Assembly (NCBI GenBank): GCA_964035545.1
Contig: OZ037772.1
Span: 5,295,733-5,359,732, forward strand
Length of the DNA: 64,000 nucleotides
Origin: Bugula neritina
Lineage: Eukaryota; Bryozoa; Gymnolaemata; Cheilostomatida; Bugulidae
Direction of reading: 5' to 3'
Shown: positions 1 to 12,211 of the stretch, in pieces
Position numbering within the stretch: position 1 is the first letter of the stretch
Layout: every line of letters begins with the position of its first letter
The notes under the pieces: model-generated
Database searches by the model: none
The model's input: only the letters and a program-made list of their open reading frames with translations
Told to the model about the DNA's origin: nothing
Translations under genes and position numbers: made by a program

Positions 1-2643
1 TGTTGCATAAGATAACAATCATCACACACTGGATCAATATTTCCAGCACCCAATACTAACACTCTGGTAATACACCAGTGCAAGTGTTTCCAAGAGAACC
101 AGACATACTGCTCTTATCAGATTGGGGCTGTGTTTCAACCTGGAGCTCTCATAGATGTCATACCAGATTAGCAAATGTTTCCCTGTGTTTTACTGGAGGA
201 ATGTCACCATTAATGAATTTTTATGTCACAGCTCAGTTTTAAAATATTTAATTAAAACAGATTTAACACCTATCAAGCATAAAATGATGTGAAAGTTGAT
301 AAAATCAGGCAACAGTAGGTGTTTCATTTGTTGAGATGAAAGGCTGATTGTCTATTTAGTCAATTTAAAGTGTTAGACTTGTTATTCTGTTGCCAATGGA
401 TACACATTATGATGGCTGCTGATTTTAATAAAAATTCAAACAAACACATTTGCTACTTATACAACATAAAAATCTGACTTTTAATAGAATATGATACAAT
501 GTTGTGGCACTGGTTTTACTAGTATTTGTTTTATACTGGTAGAAAAGTAGGGATTGTAAAAACATCTCGTAAGCCAAACGTATTTCATTAAAATCTAGTA
601 AAGGAGCAATATGGATAACTTGAAAAATAGTGCATTACATCTCCTTAATTTACAAACATTTCTGATATTACCCACGCTCCTATAAACAATAATAATAAAG
701 ATGTGGAGGTTATATATACCCCCCTTCTCAATCTAAGACTGTGATCTGTCCATCAGTATCAAAATTATCAAGAGAAAATTTAGAGTCAGTCCTAGTCTAT
801 TGATGCCATAGGTCTTACGTAATCGCAACGCAAATCATATTCTTAAAAAAGCCAAAGCCACAGTCAAATCATGCTGCCAACCTGGGGGGAATCATGTTGG
901 AGACTCTTCTAATTGTCTAATTGTCTAAATTTTACTTCACTTAGAGACGTTTATGCTGACAGTGCTATTTTTAGCTTCTCTAAGGCCACACCTTGAATGA
1001 GTGGCAGTTTTTACTTCTGCTGATCTCTCCAGGGATCACCCTTTTCTGTCACATTCACCGTATCTATGCATTTATGCAGTGAACATGTAAATATAGTACT
1101 TATTACGCAAGCTTTGCTATTTCTGCAGCTGAATCTCTCTGTAGACAGACTGAGTTATTCTTAGCAAAACTTGAGATGATTCAAAATGGAGTGATGTCAT
1201 CATATGTAGGTATTACCTGCATCATTAGTTTTACCTGCACCTGCACCACTGTTTATTTTACTTGACAAGTTTAAAATCAAGGAATTATTTTTTATAGAAA
1301 TTATTTTTAATAGAAAACAGCAAAATTTTGAAAAAGTTGAGTGATTAACAACTTGTTTATATAATTACTGGGAAATCGCAATGTTCGTCAATGAATTGAA
1401 TGTAACTCAACCGAATTTCCTATTTTACGTGATTTCTCATGGTAAAGGTTCTTAACCTATGTGACTGTGCTTTAATTACTGCAAATTTCTTAAATTAGTC
1501 TGTCGGAAACCATTTCCTTTAATGCACAATTCTTTATTTTAGTACAAAATATATGAATAAACTTTCTTGTATTTTTATTTAACGTGAAGTTTTCATCTTT
1601 AAGCCAGAAGTTAATTGTTTTGTGCTATTATATTCCATCAGATGGAAACAATGATGTTTATCACATTTCAAGCAAAACTGTTTTTATTTTGTCAATGCAA
1701 ATGAGAATGCTTCATCATTGGATTACTTCTCTTACATTCCTAAAAGGTGTTATTTTATCAGTTTATTGTAAGTGAATTGTACACTCACCTGTACACTCCC
1801 ATGGAGTTCTAGGTCCGCTTCGAGTACCTTTAGCCTTGGCACCTTTGAAATATAATGAGGGGTTGAATTGGGCTGCAGTAGCCCCCCCATTAAATTACAG
1901 GCTTGGTATGACTCAACAGCAACTATGAATCATGTTGGATGTTAATCATATGAAAATTAATAGATAAAAATATGGAACAGTTTTTACTGTATTCAGGGAA
2001 TAGAACAATTTTTTAAAAGCGGGATATATAATTACACACGCACGCACACACATATATGATATATATATATATATATATATACAATACAATAATATTATAT
2101 CATTTTCAAATACTATGAAGTAGATCATTTAATAACATGAATATCAAAGTGGTCAGTACTTATTGTTTCATGTTTGTTGAGGATTTCTGAACAGTAGTTA
2201 TCTTCTCTTGTTTTATAAACTCTTTTAGATTATTTCTCTGTATATCCTTGAAGTTTGATTTTCTTGTCTTTTACACGGCAGGTGATGATAGTTGTCTTCT
2301 CAACCAATAAACAAAATGAGTCATTCCAAGTATAACTTACATTATCATGTAAACATTTTAACTAGTTCTTTATAGGCAATAGCTGTGATTGCTTTGTATA
2401 TTATATTCCTTTAATCAATATAATATTATTATAGTATATTATATTGTTCAATTATATTATATTGAAATAACTGTTATATAATATATTGAATAACTATTGT
2501 TTTCACTTCAAGTAAGACTTTAATATCAACTTTTCTGCTAATATTGAGCCATTAGCAATCGTCTCCCCCAACAGTCGCAACCGGTTATGCTCATAAATTT
2601 TTCACATTTACTTTCCCCGTTGAATGCCTGTGATTTTTCTTAG
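1..2643. other. Upstream spacer or 5' introns of the WAP/CCP gene
   Basis: AT-rich sequence with no exon I can support. It includes a short AT dinucleotide run near 2056-2083. The first exons of the WAP/CCP gene, with its signal peptide, should lie here or before the window, because the earliest exon recognised downstream starts in phase 1. I looked for an ATG followed by a hydrophobic run and a donor site and found no convincing case. Confidence 0.5.
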
Positions 2644-2730
2644 TCCAAGAAATGTGTGCAAAGAGGTTGGCACACGGAAAGAGATTAGGCAGACGCTGCA
2701 TTCAGTATAGACTGAATGACCAGCCCGCAG
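2644..2730 (+). CDS. Probable exon just before the WAP domain
   Basis: This 87-nt open segment lies between a TTTTCTTAG acceptor and an AG/GTATAA donor. It is phase 1 to phase 1 and joins the WAP exon in frame. It encodes a basic stretch with two cysteines (M-C-A-K and R-C-I-Q) and an end that becomes N-D-Q-P-A-D-E-E after splicing. The other two frames hit stops. There is no family match beyond frame and phase, so it remains a candidate. Confidence 0.5.
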
Positions 2731-5700
2731 GTATAAAACCATGTATAATTCTTTTACCTGCTATCCCTGTATGCTCCATGTATGCTCTCTTAGGCTATTG
2801 GTGAGGGGGTTGCTCTACTTTTAGAAAAGGTTGTTTAATCCGTTTTAGAACTCATGCTCTGCGTTTCCATGGCTTCGAATTATGCAATGGATGCTGTAAA
2901 TCAATTTGCATGAATTCATGTTTGTTGTTTGGCTTTTCATGAATGAAACTGGTTTCAAATTTTGAATGAAAAATCTATCGAAGATTGGAAGCCCAGTGAT
3001 GGTCAGGTGGTGTTATTTGTCTGATATTAGACTTCTATTCTCTCATTTTTAATTTCTGAAGTGGGTTAAATACATTACAGAATATTTCTAAAGAAGAAAA
3101 ACTTTGAATTTAAAACAATTGAGAGCTGGAAATATTTTTCACCAAGCACATTTTTAAGATGAAAACAATGTAAATCAAACCTCATGATTGTATGCAATCC
3201 TTCCAATGCACAAGTTGCGAGTGGCACTTGTATAGCTTAGTATTAAAATCTCTGTCAAAGTTTTCAAGAACTAGGGCTAATAAAATGCAGAACTCCCATA
3301 GAACTGAAGATTTGTATCTCTTATGCTAAAGACATCAACAATGTAAATATAGCTGGTCTAATTATTGTGTGAAGATAGTATCTCGAAAATATTATATTCA
3401 AATATTGTGGAAATTGGATACGGGTTTTGTGATAACATTACTGAAGGTGAAATTACAGTAATGCTATTGTGTGGAAATAATTTAATAAATATTTCAGTGT
3501 AAACTCAACTTCATCCAATTCTAAAAGTGTTAAAATGACACTTTCGTCTAAATTACTCTGCCAACAGTAAATATGCAATCTCTATGAGTGACACGTCAAA
3601 ATGATTTTTATGATTTTATCTAACATGATTCACCCAAATATGCTTTTTAAAATTGTTTACAAAAAGAACATCATGTGTGCAAATAGTTTACTTGTTTTCA
3701 AACTATTGGGTTATTCTACTCTTATTGTATTCAGATGGTTTCATGTGCATAATAGCAATTAAAACCGTTTTTTACTTGATCAAGATAATTTTAAAACTTC
3801 ATTATATACAATATCTCTACTATAGCTTTCTCATATGTCTTAAATGTAAATGGGGTCTATGTGTGATATTGCAATCCTTTCTCTGTGCTAAAGCAGATAC
3901 TAAAAGCTAGCTTCAGTGTGGCAATAATATTATATACATCATAACTAACGAGAAAAAATGTTGAGGCAATTTACTGTTTTCCTAATGTTCTTTATTTTTG
4001 GTATATTTAATATGGTAATAAAAATGTGGTGTTATAAAGTCAAGACAGCTGATTCAATACCTATTTTGTTTTTTAGAACACTTAATGACTAAAAGCAAAA
4101 GCATTTGAATGTAAAAGTTATCTGATATTATATCTGCAGCTTCCTTGTATAAAAGCTTTGAGTTTGCATTACTAATAAACCAAATATTCATACTAGTAGA
4201 CTGTGAACTTCTTGTGTTTTTCAGACGAGGAGGTGGTAGTATGCCCCCGTAAATCTCACCTAATCGGTAGTAGAGTCTGTAAGAAGGCTTGTACTCAGAA
4301 CTCTGACTGCAAAGGGTCAAAGAAGAAGTGCGTCTGTGATGACGTCTGCGGACTAACTTGTCTCAATCCAAGTGAGTCAATTTGATAACTCAATTTAAAT
4401 TTGAACTCAACTCTGTTTAAATTTAAAATCAAATATATTAAAATTTAAATTTGAATATATTAAAATTTAAATTTAAAGCTTTTACGATAAACGGTTTTTT
4501 AAAATATAAAATGGTTTAAACAGTTTTCAAGCTATCAAATTGCATGACTAACTTTATTGAAATATTAAAAAAAATGTTTATAAAAGATAAACATGGGTGT
4601 CCATAAAGTGTCATTTCTATGGCAACCAATAAAAATGAAGCTACTTTAAAAACTTTCATCTTACTTTTTAGAAGGGAAATGTCCGACTCCATACATTTCA
4701 AATGGAAAAGCTAAAATTGGCGGCAAGAATAAACTTGGAGCAGTGGCTACTTACACTTGCAACAAAGGCTATGAATTGCAAGGCATAGGGACGAGGGTAG
4801 GCAACTACAGCTATATATTTCCAAAGATGATGGTGATTTTTAAAAATTATTATGATAAAAATTATTTTGATCAAATATTATTTATTATGCTGTTATTATG
4901 AAGTTGAATTTTCTAAATGGAAGTTTAATAAACAGTTATTTTGAGTACCTCCTAAGACTGTATGATGTATTTCAGATTTGTAACGGGGAGAGGCAATGGT
5001 CCGGAGTTGTCCCAAAATGCATTCCTACCCGATCTCTACGTGATCCATCAGATCTCCCTCAGAATATAGAGAGTGAGCCGGAGGAGAAAACTCTAAATAA
5101 ACAAGGTATGGCAATTGAACATGAATAGTATGGTTATAATAAAGCCATTTCCAAGAAACACAATAAGTTAAACTTATTTTAATCTGAAAAGTTTTACTTA
5201 GTAAACATTTTTTGGCCTCAAGAAGTTTTTAAAATTGGGAAAGGAGAATATCAAAAAGTGTCTTAGCTGAAAGGTGGATATGATTTTGCCTGTGTTTTAC
5301 TTTTGAAGATTTGTTTGTTTAGTATAATAAATCATAATTACAATTTCATATGCAGAGAACACAACCAGCTAATTTTAATAATTAAAACTATTGCTATTGT
5401 TTATCAAAAATACTTGAATTAGTCTTTCTTCACATTTGGCAAAAATGCCATAAAGCAGATTTATATAAACTTCATAATATCAGCTCCATCCAACTGCGGT
5501 TTAACTTGTATGTGTGGAACTTAAAGCTTTCCAAGATTTTACTGAAAGTTTACTATCTAGGACCTATAAGCTAACAAGACTAAAATAAAACTTATTCATG
5601 TATCAGAAAACTATTTACAAAGGCTGAGAATGATGCTGACTAACTTTTTACTTGGGCTGAGAATTTATGAAAGCATTTATTCAGCAATACTTAAATGTTG

Positions 5701-7776
5701 TTAACCTTGGTGTTTTACATCTGATTTTTGAGCGACCAGTACTTGACACAATGGTAGTACAATTAGTAGAGTACTATGAATTAGATATCTAGATTTTGCC
5801 GTTATTGTGGTAATTTAAAACGGCTTTTAAATTTGTTTTTGCAATAGAAGACATACAATGAAAATGTAAAATCAAGTCACTTATGCCAAAGCTAAATATT
5901 TTGGAGTTGTGCTTTTTTGTGGCTAAAGGAAAACATAAGCTGTCAAGGTGGAAGCTTGATTAAACGAGGTAGGTGCAGTAATGGAGAAATTGAGAATAGC
6001 CTGTGTTCTAAATTAAAAATGTAGCATAAGAAGCTATGTTCTCACGCTAGAATTGTAACTAGCGCCCCAAAGCAAAAGTTAATAGTAAAATTAAAAAAAC
6101 TTCAACTATTTCGATTTCTCCGCTACTGCAACTAAATTCAACTAACACTAAAGCTGTATATGTTATTGTATGTCTAACAACACAAAGGCTATACATGCTC
6201 TGGTGTCTCTACTAACACCAAGGCTATATGTGTTATTGCAGTGGTCAAAAATTGTCCCGAACCCCCATCCATCCCATTTGCTGATCACGATGGACCTAAG
6301 CAGAATGAGTTTGCCCCCCACTCTCTGGTAACTTATGCGTGTAGATCTGGCTATGTAAGCGAAGGAGTGGCAATGGCTAGCTGCTTGCCTAGTGGATTGT
6401 GGGCGGGGCCATTAATGACTTGCAGAGGTAAATATTTGCCCATTGCCCATTGGCTTAGAACTGGTAAATCTACCATAGCATGTACTCTTGCAGATCTAGC
6501 TATGGGTTGTGGGTAACTTATGTGGCTGTAAAACATTTTTATAACCGAAGTTGTGTTTGGTGATTGTAACTTTAATAGCTAAATGGTTTTGGTGGTCTCA
6601 CTACAGGGTAAAACAGTAAAACGGCTGAAAGATACAAGCTTACAGCAATAAAAGTTGTAAGTTTTATAAATTGCCGAGATAATTTACTATATAGCACGTA
6701 AGTTGCTCATCTTTGTTTCACAGAGGACTCATGTTTGGACCTGGGTGCCTTAGTCAATGGTGTGAGGTATGGAGAATCTTTAACAGTTAATGCCAAGGTC
6801 AACTATGAATGCAAGAGAGGGTACAGGCTGGTGGGCTCTCCCACCCTTACTTGTCTGCGAGGTGGAACTTGGGATCACGACAAGCCAACTTGTCAGGTGT
6901 CGGGTAAGTAAGATCAGTTTCATATGCCCATTTCATTGCATTTAGGAGCAGCAGCGCAGAAATTTGGATAGCTTAAGTTCTTCAATTTTATTATTAGATC
7001 TTGGTTTGGGGTGCGGGTTGAAATTCTGGTGAGAACATAACTACTTATGCTACATTTTTAACCTAGAACACAGGCTTTTCTCAATTTCTCCATTACTGCA
7101 CCTACCTCATAAAACCGAAAAATTGCATTGTAAAACTTTGTTGCTAGATAATAGTACAGTTAGTAGTAGGAAACAGTGCCGTAGGTTATTTCACAATGCT
7201 AGATTTTTTTTTAATTTGAAATTGGAGCAAAATAATTAAATTAGTGCATCAGATAAATTCTTTTAGAAAATTCATAGAAAGTATCTTGATATATTCAGTG
7301 TCTACACTCTATAGTTAGAAATACTGATGACTGCCATGTCTTTTATACAATTAAATTTATCAATAAAGATGAATATATTTCATTAATCAGAATTATTTAT
7401 ATAAAAAAAGATTGTGATTGGCCAGTCACATAGAGTTAGTTTAAGAGAGTTACAAAAGCTACCAACGTCTACAAACCACAAAGAGACAAAAATGCATTTG
7501 GTTCTGAGCTAGAATGCACTTTAGAACCCAAATTGATAGCGAATAGCCATGGTTTGAATATATCTTTTGTGCAGCATTCAACACGTGTGAGAGATTGAGA
7601 GCTCCTAAGTACGGCAGCAGGTTGGGGAAGAAGCTGACAGTAGGCAGCGTGATGTCCTTTGTCTGCGACAGCGGATATAAACTGAGTGGTACTGCCAAGA
7701 GAATCTGCCAGCAGGATGGCACGTGGAGCGGGTCTCAGCCAGATTGTTCTCGTGAGTAGAAAGTTATATTTAGAAG

Positions 7777-7848
<72 letters not shown>

Positions 7849-10800
7849 TGTGTTTTCATTGCTTCGCATTATGCCAATGAATGCTTGTATAGATACAGCC
7901 ATGGATTTATGGTTGTGATTTCATTAGATGCGACTGTTTCCAAACATCAAATGAAAAATCTATTCGTATAAAGTGAAGCTTGGAAACATAGTGATATAAT
8001 ATAGCCTAAAAGGAATAATAACTCCGAGTTAAACAATAAATGCTCGTTGTTTGAGTAGAGATAACTATGAAGCAAATGATTTATTCGCTTTGTTGAGAAA
8101 CTAGTAGATGGGCAATACATAATGGTTATGCAAGAGAAAATAACTTCTCATTGAAAAGCTATATTCAGTGAGAAAGTCATTGTTAAAATAAAATATTTAA
8201 AAAGTTGTGACTTTGGCAGAACTTGAATAAGAGAATAAAAGATAAGGTGTGCATGGTAGGAGTTCATCTGCTATATGTTGGCAAATCAACGTCAAAAAAT
8301 ATTTCAGTTACATGTGTATTTGAGTCAGCGTAGGCAGCTCTACTCTGAAACAATGCATTGCATGATTTTGCTTTGACTGGAAAGTTTTAGAAAATTATGT
8401 TTGAACAGATCTATAAATTATGTTTCTAGCAGCCTGCTTTATAAGTCAGCTTAAGTTTTCTAAGAATTGTGTTGAATATTCTCTATTATTATGCTCTTCT
8501 CTCTCTTTTAGCTGTAGATTGTGGGGACCCAGGACATCTGTGGAATGGATATATTGAAGGAAAGAAGTTCACTTACAACTCTGTGATTAAATACATGTAA
8601 ATATTCTATTTAATTATTCTTATTTATATAAAACAAATATGTGTAATAAACTAAGTCTACTTGTTAACAGACTAGGAATTTGAATTCAGATTCAAAGTTG
8701 TTAGGCTAGTTTATAACTATTTGAAACAATTGGTTAATTTATTTATAGGGTTTTTATGACAGAATCAAGCTATTGTAAAATACCATTTAATATTGTACAA
8801 TTTTTTGCCCTCAATGGGATGCAAACTGCAGGCTTGCAAGCCAGTGTGCTAACCATTGCACCACAAGGGCTACTGGAAAATCTCAACATTACAAATATGA
8901 TATATCTATTTTGGTTGTATATATATTAAAGTATGATTAAAGCATAGCTATACTGTCATTGTATTTCATGTCCTGGACATGCATTACTATAGCTAAGATG
9001 TATATTCAGGTGTTTTGATGGAACAAAGTTTGACGGACTAGCGGTGATGGCTACTTGTGAGGCGAACGGCCAGTGGTCTTTCCCTCTTCCCAGATGTATG
9101 GGTAGGTTGTAGCTAGTCAGATTTATATAGATGTCAGCTTCTGTTGCTTCATGTTAAGGCTGTATTACATCTTTATATTCACTGTGTTTCTCATATGGAT
9201 CCGTACAAATGCTCGTAAGGATGGAATTGTGGTTGGTTTACATTAACCTGTGACCATAGTTTTATTCAACTGACCTGTTCCCAAATAACAAACTCACGAA
9301 AGTTTATAGTCGCTATTCCTGCGAGAAATCCCTGATAGAAAGGGTTTTTGTTAAAACGAGCTAAGGACTTATTTAAATGAGGCACAGGAGCAATTGAGAC
9401 TGAATGCTCTTCCTAACATCACAATGGCCTTTGTCCAGGATCGAACCCATGACCTCGTGTTTACTAGGCAAACGCTCTAACCCCTAGACCACGGCTGCTT
9501 CCTTGACCTGTTCCCAAATATTGAATAAAAAATCTATTCGAAAATGCGAAGCAATGTAAAGCAGTGACTCCAAGCCAAATCAATCAGAGTGTAAATATTC
9601 TTGTATATAAGATGTAAAGCGAAGTAGTAACAAGCTGTAATATGCAAGCATTGATGGAGGAGAATTGGACTGTCTCACACCTTATTATACACTGAGAGTA
9701 ACTACATTTTTAACTCATTTTACAGGAAGTTGCTCTCGGCCTGAGATCCTCCATGCTCAGTTGCTTTTAGAAGGAGGTAGAGGTGCACCTATCAGTATGG
9801 ACCACGGAACCAGTCTAACAGTGCAATGTAGTGCCGGGCTAGTGGTGAGCGACCCTGCAACTCCTGTGTGTAATAATGGGACGTGGAGCAGCCTCCCCAT
9901 ATGTGTACAAGGTGAAATATGATACACAGGCTATCATGTTTTAAAATGAATGACACGTTGCTAAAAGCTCATTTGATTGAAATATTTATTATTAAAACAC
10001 CTAGTCATCTTTTCATACTAACTTTAAATTTATTGATATACTATTTATTTAAATTTAGGACTGGTATTTCACTAGCATAAATAACATAGACCAATCAGTT
10101 AAAAAGAGAAACGAAATTTAAACAGTGCTTTTAAGCAATTTCAAATGCCCACAAGTTCTTAACCAGAAGTCTATGTTTTAAAGGAGTTAATATTTATTAT
10201 AAAATCTCTATGATTTTATATTTGAAACAATTAGATTAAAAATCTTGAATTGCAATCGTTTAAATTTATTCCTGCCGGTTGTTTCAGGAGGCTGTGATCA
10301 CAGACCAAAGGAGATATCTAATGGCATGGCCCTGTACAGAGGAACAAAGTACGGAGATCGTGTGCGGTACAAGTGTAATGCCGGATACAAACTCGTTGGA
10401 GACACGTTCCTTACCTGTCGCAATGGCAGGTGGGAAGGAACTGTACCAGAATGCAAAGCTGGTGAGTAGCCAATCACGGTCAACATGACTGTTTGAGAAA
10501 CTTACGTAGAACTAGAAGAAGTATACTGTTTCAACTTTCTTACGACTGTTAATTATGCTATAATTGCTTTATTTCACGTCAATAATCATTGTAACAATAA
10601 ACATTGCTCTACCTCCATTAATTATATCATACTAAAATACTTGTTTTTATATGATGTTATCAGTTGACAACTTTTTTATTGCTGTTTTAAAATCTTGCAT
10701 ATATATACAAGCATGTTAAATGGCATTTTTCATATTGCCAGATCTGCTAATATTTGAATTTTATTTTAATATATATTTCAACTTTATTATTTTAGGATTA

Positions 10801-12211
10801 ATTTTACTACTTGTTTTCAGATAAGAAATACATCGTGTTTCAGTATTTTGGCATTCATTTTCTTCACATTATTTATAAATTGTTTGTTTATTCAGTGTAC
10901 TGCCCCCACCCTGGTGAATTGACCAATGGGAAAGTGCTGTTAGTCGGAAACATCGGTAAATTTGAGTATCGCCCCTATATAAGACTACCGGGTCAAAGTG
11001 AGCAAATAGTCTACTACTGCAGCACAGGATACAGGTGTGTAGCGCTCTCAATTTAACTCTTTTCAAACTTGTTATTTTTAACAGCGAACTTGAAATTGTA
11101 GCCAAGTTCAAAAATAGTCTGAAATTCTAATCTTTCTAGCTTGGTGTGATGTATGAGGCACATGTAACAACCTGGGTCCACCTTAGACAAATTTATGACG
11201 TAATATTTCAACTGTTTTAACTTCTGAAGTTTCCATAAAAATATTCTCAAATAAATACACTACATGGCCTTTAGCTTACTATAAAATCAGTCATACTCTA
11301 AACTCGGCCTACTCCATTCACAGTCAATTACTATAAACACAGTGAAACTCTTAACCCAATAATACTCTTAACTCACCTGTACTCTAAACTCAGTTATAGT
11401 CTAAACACAGTCATACTGTGAGTGCACCCAGTAATATGCTGTCTATCTTATGACAGGGTGTTTGATCATGGACAGAGAGTAGCACACTACTGCTCTCCAG
11501 GGTTTTGGTAAGGTCACATGACCTATAGCTTTCTATATTGTAAGCAATGATTGGATGTGTTTATGGAACTCAAAGTCAATGTTTTGGCAGAGCGTCAATC
11601 AAATTTGCTGAAGTCTTTTTTGCAATAATCACAGCTTTACAGTAATGCTTGATGAGTTCAACTGCTGTTGTAAAGTCATATTATTTGCTGAGTTTCAAAG
11701 ATATGGCGTCTATTTTAATAAAATATTAGGCAGCGACTGAAAGTTGAAAAATTAACAATAATAATGCAGTAAATTTATTGTCTATCATGGTAATTATAAA
11801 ACTAATAGCCACTCAGTTATATGATGTGTTGTAATGATTTCAATTGTGAAGCAGAAGGAGAGCATAAGAATATATTTTCCAAGCCGATTTAAAAAATACA
11901 TAGTTCAATTGCCAAATGATGAACTTTTTAGACATTTTCAATTGATCAATTGGTTCAAGCTAAAAAATATACATTATTGATACAGTTTATTTTTGGTTTT
12001 TAATATAAACTCCAACCACTGATGGACTACTAACCACGCATATACTTTTACTGGTACAATACATTACTTAGGAGTTGTCTGCTATTTTAGGCTGGAAGGA
12101 CCTTCGGCTGCGACATGTATAAACGGCATGTGGTCACCAGATACCAGACCTAAGTGTGTGGACAACCAACACCCTATGCTACCAAAGACACAGGAGCTGT
12201 TCACCACATAG
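2644..12211 (+). CDS. LEV-9-like secreted protein: WAP domain followed by eight CCP (sushi) domains, 5' incomplete
   Basis: Exons: 2644-2730 (probable), 4225-4371 (WAP), 4672-4796 and 4976-5105 (CCP1), 6242-6427 (CCP2), 6724-6903 (CCP3), 7575-7751 (CCP4), 8512-8596 and 9010-9101 (CCP5), 9726-9911 (CCP6), 10288-10461 (CCP7), 10896-11034, optional 11457-11507 and 12091-12211 (CCP8 and stop). Most junctions are phase 1, as usual for CCP modules. Each CCP shows four cysteines, a Y-x-C core strand and the W before the last cysteine. CCP1 is followed by an acidic linker. The chain is at least 626 residues and ends 17 residues after the last cysteine. WAP plus eight CCPs is the layout of C. elegans LEV-9, an extracellular scaffold that clusters acetylcholine receptors at muscle synapses; the same role here is inference. 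No signal peptide was found. A generic complement-like protein is the alternative. Confidence 0.85.
2858..3001. mobile_element. MITE family A, copy 1
   Basis: About 145 bp with ends like CTCTGCGTTTCCATGGCTTC and, in reverse complement, CACTGGGCTTCCAATCTTCG. The inner part has TGAATGAAAAATCTATCGAA, found in all family A copies. Non-coding. Confidence 0.65.
4225..4371 (+). CDS. WAP-type four-disulfide-core exon
   Basis: A 147-nt exon, phase 1 to phase 1, after a TTTTTCAG acceptor and before a GTGAGT donor. It carries eight cysteines in WAP order: C-P near the start, then C-x3-C, C, C, C-x3-C and C near the end. The K-K-C-V-C-D-D-V-C-G core is typical of the family. This domain, placed before the CCP series, is what separates a LEV-9-like protein from a plain sushi-repeat protein. 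Confidence 0.85.
5962..6133. mobile_element. MITE family B, copy 1
   Basis: About 170 bp with inverted ends. The left is GAGGTAGGTGCAGTAATGGA then GAAATTGAGA; the right reverse complement reads GTTGCAGTAGCGGAGAAATC. It shares an inner GTAGCATAAGAAGCTATGTTCTC word, on one strand or the other, with the copies at 6940 and 48246. No coding capacity. It lies in an intron of the WAP/CCP gene. Confidence 0.7.
6138..6240. repeat. Imperfect repeat carrying the CCP2 acceptor
   Basis: A 30-bp word (ACTAACACCAAGGCTATATG then TGTTATTGCA) occurs at 6138-6167 and 6211-6240, with a shorter copy between. The last copy ends in the real acceptor of exon 6242-6427. Confidence 0.7.
6940..7112. mobile_element. 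MITE family B, copy 2
   Basis: Inverted relative to copy 1. Its right end is the reverse complement of the copy 1 left end (CAATTTCTCCATTACTGCAC then CTACCTC). The inner part has GAGAACATAACTACTTATGC. Confidence 0.75.
7781..7846. repeat. AT dinucleotide microsatellite
   Basis: Some 33 AT pairs, starting about 30 bases after the CCP4 exon of the WAP/CCP gene and running directly into the MITE family A copy at 7846. Confidence 0.95.
7846..7994. mobile_element. MITE family A, copy 2
   Basis: Ends ACTGTGTTTTCATTGCTTCG and, in reverse complement, CACTATGTTTCCAAGCTTCA. The inner part has CAAATGAAAAATCTATTCG. It abuts an AT microsatellite. Confidence 0.75.
8801..8873 (-). other. tRNA-like sequence, probably not functional
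   Basis: On the minus strand GCCCTTG pairs with TGAGGGC as an acceptor stem, and GTGC/GCAC forms a D stem. The anticodon arm GGCTTGCAAGCC leaves only a six-base loop around TGC. The T arm does not pair and the B box is GTTTGCATCCC. It is a relic or a SINE head. Confidence 0.5.
9180..9568. mobile_element. MITE family A, copy 3, split by a SINE
   Basis: The left half starts CACTGTGTTTCTCATATGGA. The right half has GAATAAAAAATCTATTCG and ends GCGAAGCAATGTAAAGCAGT. A SINE with a 17-bp target duplication sits between them, so the MITE is older than the SINE. Confidence 0.75.
9288..9503 (-). mobile_element. tRNA-derived SINE with 17-bp target duplication
   Basis: Read on the minus strand: a tRNA-like head with A box (TGGTCTAGGGGTTAGAGCGT type) and B box (GGTTCGATCC), a body with GATGTTAGGAAGAGCATTC, then a tail with TATAAACTTTCGTGAGTT. 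The flanks TGACCTGTTCCCAAATA at 9271-9287 and 9504-9520 are identical, so it was inserted by a LINE-type mechanism. Confidence 0.9.
11457..11507 (+). CDS. 51-nt in-frame optional exon of CCP8
   Basis: An open segment with an acceptor (TTATGACAG) and donor (GTAAGG), phase 2 at both ends and 51 nt long, so it can be included or skipped without a frame change. It encodes R-V-F-D-H-G-Q-R-V-A-H-Y-C-S-P-G-F-W, which resembles the end of the previous exon (Q-S-E-Q-I-V-Y-Y-C-S-T-G-Y-R). Skipping gives a normal four-cysteine CCP8. Inclusion adds a second copy of the Cys2 strand and a fifth cysteine. Confidence 0.65.

Noticed and set aside
1584-1775. Possible signal-peptide exon of the WAP/CCP gene
   Set aside because: The open frame begins with GTG, not ATG, and no donor joins it in phase to the next exon.
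8801-8873. Functional tRNA gene
   Set aside because: The anticodon loop has six bases and the T arm does not pair, so it is kept only as tRNA-like.
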